This document shows positions 1-5,908 of a stretch of 8,578 bases of DNA, one piece after another. The notes under the pieces are model-generated. The model worked only from the letters and a program-made list of their open reading frames with translations. It had not been told where the DNA came from and did no database searches. The stretch spans positions 1 through 8,578 of the forward strand of contig CAAGDT010000185.1 of the NCBI GenBank assembly GCA_900768675.1, read 5' to 3'. Every line of letters begins with the position of its first letter. Within the stretch, counting starts at the first letter, position 1. This DNA comes from Oscillospiraceae bacterium (GTDB lineage Bacteria > Bacillota > Clostridia > Oscillospirales > Ruminococcaceae). The position numbers and the translations under genes were made by a program.

Positions 1-267
1 GGCGGGGACAGCACCGAGGAGGAGCTTGCTGTTATTGCGGAGGACGTTTTAGAGGTAAGCGGCTACATTGAAACCGAAACCAAGGTTGAAAACCTTCTTA
101 AGGCTCAGGGCTTCTCGGAGGCGCTGTGCTATCTTTCCGCAGACAGCGCTAATGTTATCGTAAAGACAGCAGGACTTGATACTGCGCAGGCTGCACAAAT
201 TAAAAGCACACTTTTAGGTGAAATTGCCGTACCCGCAGAAAATATTACAATTGTTGAAATAAAATAG
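1..267 (+). CDS. spoIIIAH: SpoIIIAH, stage III sporulation protein, C-terminal part (5' end outside window)
   Basis: This reading frame is open from base 1 and ends at TAG 265-267, giving the last 88 residues. The segment TETKVENLLKAQGF, then a LSADSANVIVKT stretch, then a terminal AENITIVEIK is the conserved C-terminal fold of SpoIIIAH. In the family, the mother-cell SpoIIIAH protein pairs across the intermembrane space with forespore SpoIIQ and forms part of the SpoIIIA feeding channel during engulfment. The transmembrane N-terminus and low-complexity linker lie upstream of the window. Position next to the asp23-nusB block agrees with the Firmicute order, in which spoIIIAA-AH precedes these genes. 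The assignment rests on motif recognition plus synteny; an unrelated protein is unlikely. It implies a spore-forming lineage. Confidence 0.93.
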   Translation, partial: GGDSTEEELAVIAEDVLEVSGYIETETKVENLLKAQGFSEALCYLSADSANVIVKTAGLDTAQAAQIKSTLLGEIAVPAENITIVEIK

Positions 268-296
268 TTGTACATTTCGGATTTTTGTGGTATAAT
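268..296 (+). promoter_or_regulatory. Sigma-A-type promoter with extended -10
   Basis: The -35 hexamer TTGTAC (268-273) and the -10 hexamer TATAAT (291-296) are separated by exactly 17 bp. A TG at 288-289, one base before the -10, makes an extended -10 element. The -35 box starts on the base immediately after the spoIIIAH stop codon (265-267). The predicted transcription start is about 303. It should drive asp23 and the downstream housekeeping genes independently of the sporulation operon. No transcript data are available here; the call rests on near-perfect consensus and position. Confidence 0.82.
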
Positions 297-302
297 ATTA
301 AA

Positions 303-434
303 TAATAGTGCTCAGATGTGTTCCTGACTGCCCACAAATGGCTTAACAAAGGGATTTTTACATATTACGGAGCGCTGCCGTCCGAAAACGGCAATAAGTA
401 TTATTCTGCAAAATAATTCGGAGGTATCTGCTGT
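303..434 (+). promoter_or_regulatory. Structured 5' leader of the asp23 transcript (possible cis-regulatory RNA)
   Basis: About 132 nt lie between the predicted transcription start and the asp23 ATG, unusually long for this compact block. Two perfect hairpins are visible: 376-381 pairing with 388-393 (TGCCGT/ACGGCA, 6-nt loop) and 400-405 pairing with 412-417 (ATTATT/AATAAT, 6-nt loop). In addition, 313-323 can pair with 420-430, with CAGAU/AUCUG at its base and G-U-rich pairs and one G-G mismatch above. That helix would enclose both hairpins and bury the Shine-Dalgarno GGAGG (420-424). I do not recognise a known riboswitch: T-box, c-di-GMP and glycine signatures were not seen. Function is inferred from structure only. 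Confidence 0.4.
420..424 (+). promoter_or_regulatory. Shine-Dalgarno of asp23, within a possible sequestering helix
   Basis: GGAGG sits 10 bases before the ATG at 435, slightly longer spacing than usual. It falls inside the 3' strand (420-430) of the possible long-range helix with 313-323, so its accessibility could be regulated. Confidence 0.65.
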
Positions 435-785
435 ATGGAAAAAACAGCCAACAAAGCAAAGGGAAATCTTAAGGTTTCCGGCGGCGTTATTGTTCGTATA
501 GCCCAGACTGCTGCGGCTGAAACAGAGGGAGTAGCTCTTGCGTCCTCGGATAAGCCCGCTGTTATTATGAATGCGCCGTTATTTTCCAAGCTTGTTTCTC
601 CCATAAGGGTAAGGCTTACTCCCGAGTCTGCCGCAATAGAGGTTTCTATAATTACCGAAATGGGATATAAGGCTGCCGAGGTGGCGAAGGCTGTTCAGAA
701 CAGCATAAAGTCCTCGGTTCAGAATATGACGGGAATAACTGTTTCAAAGGTCAATGTAAAGGTTATCGGAGTCAAAACAAAATAA
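435..785 (+). CDS. Asp23/Gls24 family protein, YqhY type
   Basis: This 116-residue soluble protein is of the Asp23/Gls24 (DUF322) family. The N-terminal part has the family pattern KGNLKVSGGVIVRIAQTAA, with a following TEGV. The C-terminal half is the alternating beta/alpha segment VSIITEMGYKAAEVAKAVQ, ending in the NVKVIGV strand. There is no signal peptide or membrane segment. Its place directly before nusB matches Bacillus subtilis yqhY, whose product is reported to modulate acetyl-CoA carboxylase and which there sits in an operon with accB-accC. Those two genes are absent here, so the function in this organism is less certain. The start is supported by GGAGG at 420-424. It is the first gene after the promoter at 268-296. 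Family membership is secure; calling it the functional YqhY equivalent is inference from position. Confidence 0.9.
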   Translation: MEKTANKAKGNLKVSGGVIVRIAQTAAAETEGVALASSDKPAVIMNAPLFSKLVSPIRVRLTPESAAIEVSIITEMGYKAAEVAKAVQNSIKSSVQNMTGITVSKVNVKVIGVKTK

Positions 786-793
786 CAGGCTGA

Positions 794-813
794 CCCTCCG
801 TTTTTACGGAGGG
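794..813 (+). other. Strong hairpin between asp23 and nusB, no U-tract
   Basis: CCCTCCG (794-800) and CGGAGGG (807-813) form a perfect 7-bp GC-rich stem with a 6-base loop, starting 9 bases after the asp23 stop. The following bases (CTGCTTGGCG) hold no run of T, so it does not fit an intrinsic terminator on the + strand. The reverse orientation is not followed by a T-run either. It could act as a 3'-end stabiliser, a processing site or a pause/attenuation site that sets different levels for asp23 and nusB. Confidence 0.55.
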
Positions 814-851
814 CTGCTTGGCGTACATAAGAAAAAGTAAGGAATAACAAA

Positions 852-1271
852 ATGAGTGAAAAATTAACAAGGCGTGATACAAGAGAAGCGGTATTCCTGC
901 TTCTTTTCCAGAACGAGCTTACAGGCGAACCCGTGGAGGAAGCGGCTGACGCCTGCAAGGAAGCTTATGAAATGGCGGTTAACGGGGAAATACTGAAAAC
1001 CGCAGCCGCAGTAACCGAAAAATACGGCGAGTTTGACGAAATAATAGGAAAATACAGCCAGAAGCGTGAGGTTTCCCGTATTTCTGCTATCAATAAGACT
1101 ATTCTTAGGCTTGCTTTGTATGAAATGCTTTACTGCCCCGCAGTACCTGCAAGGGTTGCGGTAAACGAGGCTGTGGAGCTTTCAAAGAAATACGCCGAAA
1201 AGCAGGACAGCTCCTTTATTAACGGAGTTCTTGGCAATTATATGAAGGACAGCGGAAATAATGATGAATAA
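852..1271 (+). CDS. nusB: Transcription antitermination factor NusB
   Basis: NusB is an all-helical RNA-binding protein. With NusE (ribosomal protein S10) it binds boxA RNA and supports antitermination during rRNA transcription. At 139 residues this is the usual family length. The N-terminus TRRDTREAVFLLLFQ is the conserved RxxAxxxLFQ region. The C-terminal half carries the signature SRISAINKTILRLALYEML, then PARVAVNEAVELSKKY and SFINGVLGNY. AAGG at 839-842 is a suitable ribosome binding site for the ATG at 852. The stop TAA (1269-1271) lies inside the first codons of xseA, giving an 11-nt overlap and probable translational coupling. The hairpin at 794-813 separates it from asp23. Confidence 0.97.
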   Translation: MSEKLTRRDTREAVFLLLFQNELTGEPVEEAADACKEAYEMAVNGEILKTAAAVTEKYGEFDEIIGKYSQKREVSRISAINKTILRLALYEMLYCPAVPARVAVNEAVELSKKYAEKQDSSFINGVLGNYMKDSGNNDE

Positions 1272-2463
1272 GCCCCTTGTCGTTACCGTTTCCCAGCTTA
1301 ACAGGAAGCTTGCGCTTATGGTAGAGGCGGAGAAGACCTTTGAAAATCTCTGCATAAGAGGCGAGATTTCGAGTCTTACCTGCCATTCTTCGGGTCATAT
1401 CTACTTTACACTTAAGGACGAGGCTGCTTCTATAAGAGCGGTTATGTTCAGCTCCTACGCAAGAAAGCTTAAGGAAATCCCCGAAATCGGAGCACAGGTT
1501 ACCGTTGTGGGAAAGGTGAGCTGCTACGAGCGGGACGGAAGCTGTCAGATAAAGGTTACGGACATACTTAAGGACGGGGAAGGAGCTGCGGCTGTTTCTG
1601 CAGAGCAGCTGAAGGAAAAGCTTAAAGCCGAGGGCGTGTTTGACAATCACCGCCCGCTTCCCAGGTATCCTAAGAAAATCTGTATTATTACCTCTGAAAC
1701 AGGAGCAGCATTACAGGATATTCTTAATATTCTCGGAAGAAGATACCCTGTTGCGGCAGTATTACTTATTCCTTCTCTTGTGCAGGGAGACGAAGCTCCC
1801 GGTTCTCTTGCTGCTGCACTAAAAAAAGCGGCAAAAACCGACTCTGATGTTATAATTTTCGGCAGAGGCGGCGGTTCGGCGGAGGATTTATCCCCGTTCA
1901 ATACGGAAGTGGTTGCAAGAGCGGTTTATGAAAGCCCCATACCCGTAATATCCGCAGTAGGACACGAAACGGATTTTACTTTATCGGATATGGCGGCGGA
2001 TTTGCGGGCGCCCACTCCAAGCGCCGCAGCAGAGCTTGTTGCTCCCGACATAGCTGAGATTAAAAACGGACTTTTGTGGTTTAAAAATCAGATTTTCAGT
2101 AAAGTAATACGTTGTATCCGTGACAAGGAACTGCATTTAAAGCTGATGAATTCCCAAATTCAGTCGGTAAGCCCCGCAGAACGGTTGAAAGCCGAAGAAA
2201 AAGAGGTTTTTGCGGTTTACGAAAGAATAAGGAACAGCGCACAGGCTGTCATCACAAGAAAAAACGGCGATTTAAGGCGGACAGCAGCTGTTATCGAGGC
2301 TCTTAACCCTCTTGCAGTACTTATGCGTGGCTATTCTATAACTTATAAGGACGGAAAAGCGCTTTTGAATACCGATGGCGTTGCAGCAGGAGATAAAATT
2401 ACTATACGCTTGCAGGGCGGAGAAATAACCGCAGCTGTTGAAGAGGTAAGAAAGGATTCTTAA
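1261..2463 (+). CDS. xseA: Exodeoxyribonuclease VII large subunit
   Basis: XseA is the catalytic subunit of exonuclease VII, which degrades single-stranded DNA to oligonucleotides together with several XseB subunits. Length is 400 residues, typical of Firmicutes. Residues about 1-100 form the OB-fold DNA-binding domain (VSQLNRKL at the start, then RGEIS and the HIYFTLKD strand). The catalytic domain has ITSETGAALQDI, then the glycine-rich GRGGGSAEDLSPFN at residues 201-214, SAVGHETDFT around 231-240 and RAPTPSAAAE at 249-258, all diagnostic. The C-terminal region is a predicted helical XseB-binding arm, with a GYSI segment near the end. Two tandem ATGs (1261 and 1264) are possible starts; AAGGA at 1245-1249 slightly favours the first. 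It overlaps nusB by 11 nt and ends 1 nt before xseB. Confidence 0.97.
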   Translation: MMNKPLVVTVSQLNRKLALMVEAEKTFENLCIRGEISSLTCHSSGHIYFTLKDEAASIRAVMFSSYARKLKEIPEIGAQVTVVGKVSCYERDGSCQIKVTDILKDGEGAAAVSAEQLKEKLKAEGVFDNHRPLPRYPKKICIITSETGAALQDILNILGRRYPVAAVLLIPSLVQGDEAPGSLAAALKKAAKTDSDVIIFGRGGGSAEDLSPFNTEVVARAVYESPIPVISAVGHETDFTLSDMAADLRAPTPSAAAELVAPDIAEIKNGLLWFKNQIFSKVIRCIRDKELHLKLMNSQIQSVSPAERLKAEEKEVFAVYERIRNSAQAVITRKNGDLRRTAAVIEALNPLAVLMRGYSITYKDGKALLNTDGVAAGDKITIRLQGGEITAAVEEVRKDS

Positions 2464-2464
2464 A

Positions 2465-2647
2465 ATGAGTTATGAAGAAGCATATAAAAGGCTGAGCGAG
2501 ATATCGGTGCTTATGGAGAAAAACGATCTGCCTTTAGAAGAAGCAGTTTCTCTTTATTCCGAGGCAGCAAAGCTTGTTGCAATCTGCTCTGAAAGTATTG
2601 ATAATGCAAAGCTTAAAATAGAAAAAATCGAAAATCCGGAGAAGTAA
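2465..2647 (+). CDS. xseB: Exodeoxyribonuclease VII small subunit
   Basis: XseB is the small helical partner that coats the extended C-terminal helices of XseA. At 60 residues it is short but within the family range. The pattern SYEEAYKRLSEISVLMEKNDLPLEEAVSLYSEAAKL is the canonical XseB two-helix hairpin, with the LPLEEA turn at about residues 22-27. The tail is lysine/glutamate rich. Its ATG lies one base after the xseA stop, and its ribosome binding site (AAAGGA, about 2451-2456) is inside the end of xseA, so the two subunits should be co-translated. Confidence 0.96.
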   Translation: MSYEEAYKRLSEISVLMEKNDLPLEEAVSLYSEAAKLVAICSESIDNAKLKIEKIENPEK

Positions 2648-2664
2648 CAGAAAAAGGAAGTTAA

Positions 2665-3549
2665 ATGGAACTGCTTAAAAAATATACTGATATGGTTGAA
2701 AAGCGGCTGTACGACTTTCTCCCGCCCTCTGATACAGTTCAGGGACGGGCTGTAAAGGCGGCGCTTCACAGCCTCAGTGCGGGAGGAAAGCGAATCCGTC
2801 CTGTGCTTACAATAAAATTCTGCGAAATGTGCGGCGGAAGCGCTGAGCAGGCACTTGATACCGCCTGCGCTGTTGAATATCTTCACACCTTTTCGCTGAT
2901 ACACGACGATTTGCCATGTATGGACGACGACGATATGCGGCGGGGAAAGCCCAGCTGTCACAAGGCATTCGATGAGCCTACGGCGCTTCTTGCAGGCGAC
3001 GCTCTTGCAATAATGCCCTTCGGGATTATTTCCCGTTCCGCTATTTCGGGTGCGATTTCACCTGCTGCGGCAGTTAAGGCTTCCGACATTCTCTGCGAAT
3101 TTGCCGGCTTTGGCGGAATGATTGGCGGTCAGCAGATTGATACCGAATACGAGGGCAGGGATATGGAAGAAAGCCTGCTGCTATCAATGTACTCAATGAA
3201 AACCTCCGCTCTTCTTAAGGCTGCCTGCTGCTGTGGAGTTGTATGCGCAGAATCCGCCGATGAAGCGGGTTATCTTAGAAAAGCCGAGGAATTTGCTGAA
3301 AATCTCGGACTTGCATTTCAGATAATCGACGATATTCTTGATGTTACAAGTACGCAGGAAATGCTGGGCAAGCCGATAGGAAGCGATGAAAAGTCGGGAA
3401 AGCGCACCTTTGTTGCTGTTAACGGACTTGAAGCGGCTGAAAAGGCGGCAGAGTATTATACAGAAAAGGCTAAGGCGGCTCTTGAATATTTCCCGGATAA
3501 CAGCTTTATGCTTGAGCTTACGGATATGCTGCTGAAAAGAAAAAAGTAA
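2665..3549 (+). CDS. ispA: Polyprenyl synthetase, probable farnesyl diphosphate synthase
   Basis: This trans-prenyltransferase condenses isopentenyl diphosphate with allylic diphosphates, probably giving farnesyl diphosphate for undecaprenyl carrier and other isoprenoids. It has 294 residues, the usual length. Motifs in order: GGKRIRP at 40-46 (IPP binding); the first aspartate-rich motif beginning HDDLPCMD, with D81, D82 and D87 in the bacterial DDxxxxD spacing, followed by R92-R93; KT at 179-180; and the second aspartate-rich motif DDILD at 222-226. All catalytic aspartates are present. Product chain length (C15 versus C20) cannot be settled from sequence alone. A run of three cysteines at 188-190 with C194 is odd. 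The ribosome binding site AAAGGAAG precedes the ATG closely, 17 bases after xseB. Two genes downstream, dxs supplies the pathway's first step. Confidence 0.94.
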   Translation: MELLKKYTDMVEKRLYDFLPPSDTVQGRAVKAALHSLSAGGKRIRPVLTIKFCEMCGGSAEQALDTACAVEYLHTFSLIHDDLPCMDDDDMRRGKPSCHKAFDEPTALLAGDALAIMPFGIISRSAISGAISPAAAVKASDILCEFAGFGGMIGGQQIDTEYEGRDMEESLLLSMYSMKTSALLKAACCCGVVCAESADEAGYLRKAEEFAENLGLAFQIIDDILDVTSTQEMLGKPIGSDEKSGKRTFVAVNGLEAAEKAAEYYTEKAKAALEYFPDNSFMLELTDMLLKRKK

Positions 3550-3566
3550 AAGAGGAATGACGGCTG

Positions 3567-4070
3567 ATGAGAACTGACCAGTTTAACGTGGTGCTGCTTG
3601 TGGCGGTGCTGGGTTGGCTTGCTGCACAGATACTTAAAACAATATTCTATGCAATAAAATTTAAAACCTTTAATCCCGAACGAATTGTGGGTGCAGGCGG
3701 TATGCCTTCCTCACATTCCGCTATGGTATGCTCTCTTGCGATTGCTACCTCGAGAGTATGCGGCATAACCTCAACCGAGTTTGCCCTTGCTATGGCTCTG
3801 GCGCTGATTGTAATGTACGACGCCTGCGGAGTCAGAAGAGAAGCAGGTCAGCACGCAAGGGAAATCAACAGGCTCAGAAAAATTGTGGACAAGCTTGACG
3901 ATGAAACGGTTGAAAAGCTTGACGAAGAGGTGGATATAGAATCCGACCTTGAAAATCTCCCTGAGGAGAAGAATTTAAAGGAATTTTTGGGGCATACGCC
4001 GTTGCAGGTTATGTGCGGCGCTCTGCTTGGTATTATAATCGGAATGGCATTTCCGATTGTAATTGTCTGA
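3567..4070 (+). CDS. Divergent PAP2 family (DUF212/YuiD-like) membrane protein
   Basis: This 167-residue integral membrane protein belongs to the DUF212, or divergent PAP2, family. Hydrophobic segments are visible at about residues 7-28, 50-68, 70-84 and 146-167. Two conserved motifs resemble the acid-phosphatase signature: GGMPSSHSA at 44-52, comparable to the PSGH motif, and YDACGVRREAGQHA at 84-97, comparable to SRxxxxxHxxxD. A charged, glutamate/aspartate-rich loop (about 108-140) precedes the LGHTPLQV segment and the last membrane helix. The family is poorly characterised; lipid-phosphate or isoprenoid-diphosphate phosphatase activity is plausible but unproven. Its position between ispA and dxs fits that idea. 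AGAGGA at 3551-3556 supports the ATG at 3567. Confidence 0.9.
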   Translation: MRTDQFNVVLLVAVLGWLAAQILKTIFYAIKFKTFNPERIVGAGGMPSSHSAMVCSLAIATSRVCGITSTEFALAMALALIVMYDACGVRREAGQHAREINRLRKIVDKLDDETVEKLDEEVDIESDLENLPEEKNLKEFLGHTPLQVMCGALLGIIIGMAFPIVIV

Positions 4071-4096
4071 AACTATTGTAAAGTGAGGCGAAGAAG

Positions 4097-5908
4097 ATGA
4101 TACTCTCCGAGAATATTACTCCCGAAGATATAAAGCGGCTTGATATTAATGGTAAGAATCAGCTCTGCGCCGAAATCAGAAGCTTTCTTATTGAAAGTAT
4201 TCCTAAAACAGGCGGTCATCTTGCCTCAAATCTGGGTACGGTTGAGCTTACCGTTGCCTTACACAGCGTTTTTTCAACGCCTGCCGATAAGATTGTATTT
4301 GACGTGGGTCATCAGTCCTATACCCATAAGATTTTAACAGGCAGATACAACGATTTTTCAAAGCTGCGCTGCGCCGATGGAATTTCGGGTTTTCCGAGAA
4401 GCACCGAAAGCGAGCACGACGCCTTTATCGGCGGGCATAGCAGCATTTCCATATCCGCGGCTCTTGGAATTGCAAAGGCAATGGAGCTTGAGGGGAAAAG
4501 CGGTAATGTTATTGCAGTAATCGGAGACGGCGCCCTAACAGGCGGACAGGCCTACGAGGGACTCAATAACGTGGGAAAGCTGTCAAAAAACCTTATAATC
4601 GTACTCAACGACAACGAAATGTCGATTTCAAAGAACCATGGGGTTGTTGCCGAGTATCTTACAAAAATGCGCTCCTCAAAGTTCTATAACGACAAGAAAG
4701 AGGCTGTCAAGGAGTTCCTTTCCCATTCCGAGGTAGGCAAGGATATATCGAAATCCCTGAGCGGAACAAAGGACCTTATTAAATTTGCATTCTACCAGAG
4801 CAATATATTTGAAGCTCTGGGACTTAAATACTACGGACCTGTAAACGGTCATCAGCTTGAAAAGCTGATTGAGATTTTCGAGATTGCGAGGGACTCAAAT
4901 CACCCCTGTATCGTTCATGTAAAGACAAAAAAGGGCAAGGGCTATGTTCCTGCGGAGGAAAATTCCGGAGAATACCACGGAGTTTCAAAAAAGACCGTAA
5001 AAAAGTCCTCCTGCCTTACCTATTCTGAGGTAATGGGTCGGGAGCTGTACAGGCTTGCTGCCCTTGACGAGCGGATTTTTGCGGTTACTGCGGCTATGAA
5101 GTACGCTACGGGGCTGCAATATATCGCAAAAAGCTTCCCCGAGCGCTTTGCAGACGCAGGAATTGCGGAGCAGCACGCTCTTACCTTCTGCTGCGGGCTT
5201 GCGACACAAGGAATTATCCCCGTTTTTGCGGTTTATTCTACCTTTTTGCAGCGCTGCTACGACCAGATTATTCATGACGCTTCCATTGAAAAGAAGCATA
5301 TTGTTCTGTGCGTTGACAGGGCGGGCTTAGTCGGCGAGGACGGGGAAACACATCAGGGTGTTTTCGATGTTGCTATGCTTGCCACAATCCCCGATATGGT
5401 AATTTATTCCCCCTCAGACGCTTCTTCACTGCGGCTGTGTCTTAACGAGGCAGTTTATAATAATAACGGCGTTGTGGCAGTCCGCTATCCCCGTGGTTTC
5501 AGCATTGACGAGGGCAAGCAGGAGTATTCCGATTACGAATACTCAGGCCAAAACAGCGATACTCTCCTTATTTCTTACGGCAGAGAAGCAAACCTTATAA
5601 AAGGAATATCAAATACAGACAGCCTTACTCTTACAAAAATACTGCCCATAAACGAGGATATAATTTCAATTGCCCTTTCCTACAAGTGTATTTTCTTCTT
5701 TGAGGAGGGGATTAAAAGCGGGGGAATCGGCGAAAAGCTGCTTTGCAGGCTGTTTTCTTCGGGTTTCAGGGGCAATTACGAGATAGTTGCCGTTGAGGAC
5801 AGGTTCGTTAAGGCGGCTGACGTTGAAGCTCAGCTCTGCGAATCCGGTCTTGACAGGAAATCCATTGAGGAGCGGGTTAAAAACGGCGAAAGGAAAGCTG
5901 ATATATGA
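4097..5908 (+). CDS. dxs: 1-deoxy-D-xylulose-5-phosphate synthase
   Basis: Dxs joins pyruvate and glyceraldehyde 3-phosphate, using thiamine diphosphate, in the first step of the MEP isoprenoid pathway; it also feeds thiamine and pyridoxal synthesis. At 603 residues it is slightly shorter than the typical 620-640. Features in order: GGHLASNLG with H41; DVGHQSYTHKILTGR; GGHSS; the thiamine-diphosphate/metal motif GDGALTGG at 143-150 with N173 and M175 (NDNEMS); GPVNGH; the transketolase pyrimidine domain with GIAEQHA, whose E358 is the expected catalytic glutamate; and DRAG at 407-410. The C-terminal transketolase domain is intact (SYGREANL, then an EEGIKSGGIG motif). GTGAGG at 4083-4088 is the ribosome binding site. 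The final bases overlap tlyA by 4 nt (ATGA). Confidence 0.97.
   Translation: MILSENITPEDIKRLDINGKNQLCAEIRSFLIESIPKTGGHLASNLGTVELTVALHSVFSTPADKIVFDVGHQSYTHKILTGRYNDFSKLRCADGISGFPRSTESEHDAFIGGHSSISISAALGIAKAMELEGKSGNVIAVIGDGALTGGQAYEGLNNVGKLSKNLIIVLNDNEMSISKNHGVVAEYLTKMRSSKFYNDKKEAVKEFLSHSEVGKDISKSLSGTKDLIKFAFYQSNIFEALGLKYYGPVNGHQLEKLIEIFEIARDSNHPCIVHVKTKKGKGYVPAEENSGEYHGVSKKTVKKSSCLTYSEVMGRELYRLAALDERIFAVTAAMKYATGLQYIAKSFPERFADAGIAEQHALTFCCGLATQGIIPVFAVYSTFLQRCYDQIIHDASIEKKHIVLCVDRAGLVGEDGETHQGVFDVAMLATIPDMVIYSPSDASSLRLCLNEAVYNNNGVVAVRYPRGFSIDEGKQEYSDYEYSGQNSDTLLISYGREANLIKGISNTDSLTLTKILPINEDIISIALSYKCIFFFEEGIKSGGIGEKLLCRLFSSGFRGNYEIVAVEDRFVKAADVEAQLCESGLDRKSIEERVKNGERKADI

Noticed and set aside
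303..434. 6S RNA or another named structured RNA in the asp23 leader
   Set aside because: The closed-end, large-internal-loop layout is loosely reminiscent of 6S RNA, but the region is shorter than usual, runs into a start codon without a terminator, and I could not match conserved 6S sequence by eye. A covariance-model search (Rfam RF00013) would decide.
794..813. Intrinsic terminator after asp23
   Set aside because: The stem is strong, but neither orientation is followed by a T-run, so it is listed only as a hairpin.
1219..1650. 143-codon open frame on the minus strand, opposite the nusB end and xseA start
   Set aside because: It lies wholly antisense to well-supported nusB/xseA coding sequence, shows no family resemblance, and is a by-product of codon use.
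2554..2961. 135-codon open frame on the minus strand, across xseB and ispA
   Set aside because: Antisense to two genes with diagnostic motifs; the translated product is low in recognisable motifs.
4985..5299. 104-codon open frame on the minus strand, inside dxs
   Set aside because: Fully antisense to the conserved pyrimidine-binding domain of Dxs.
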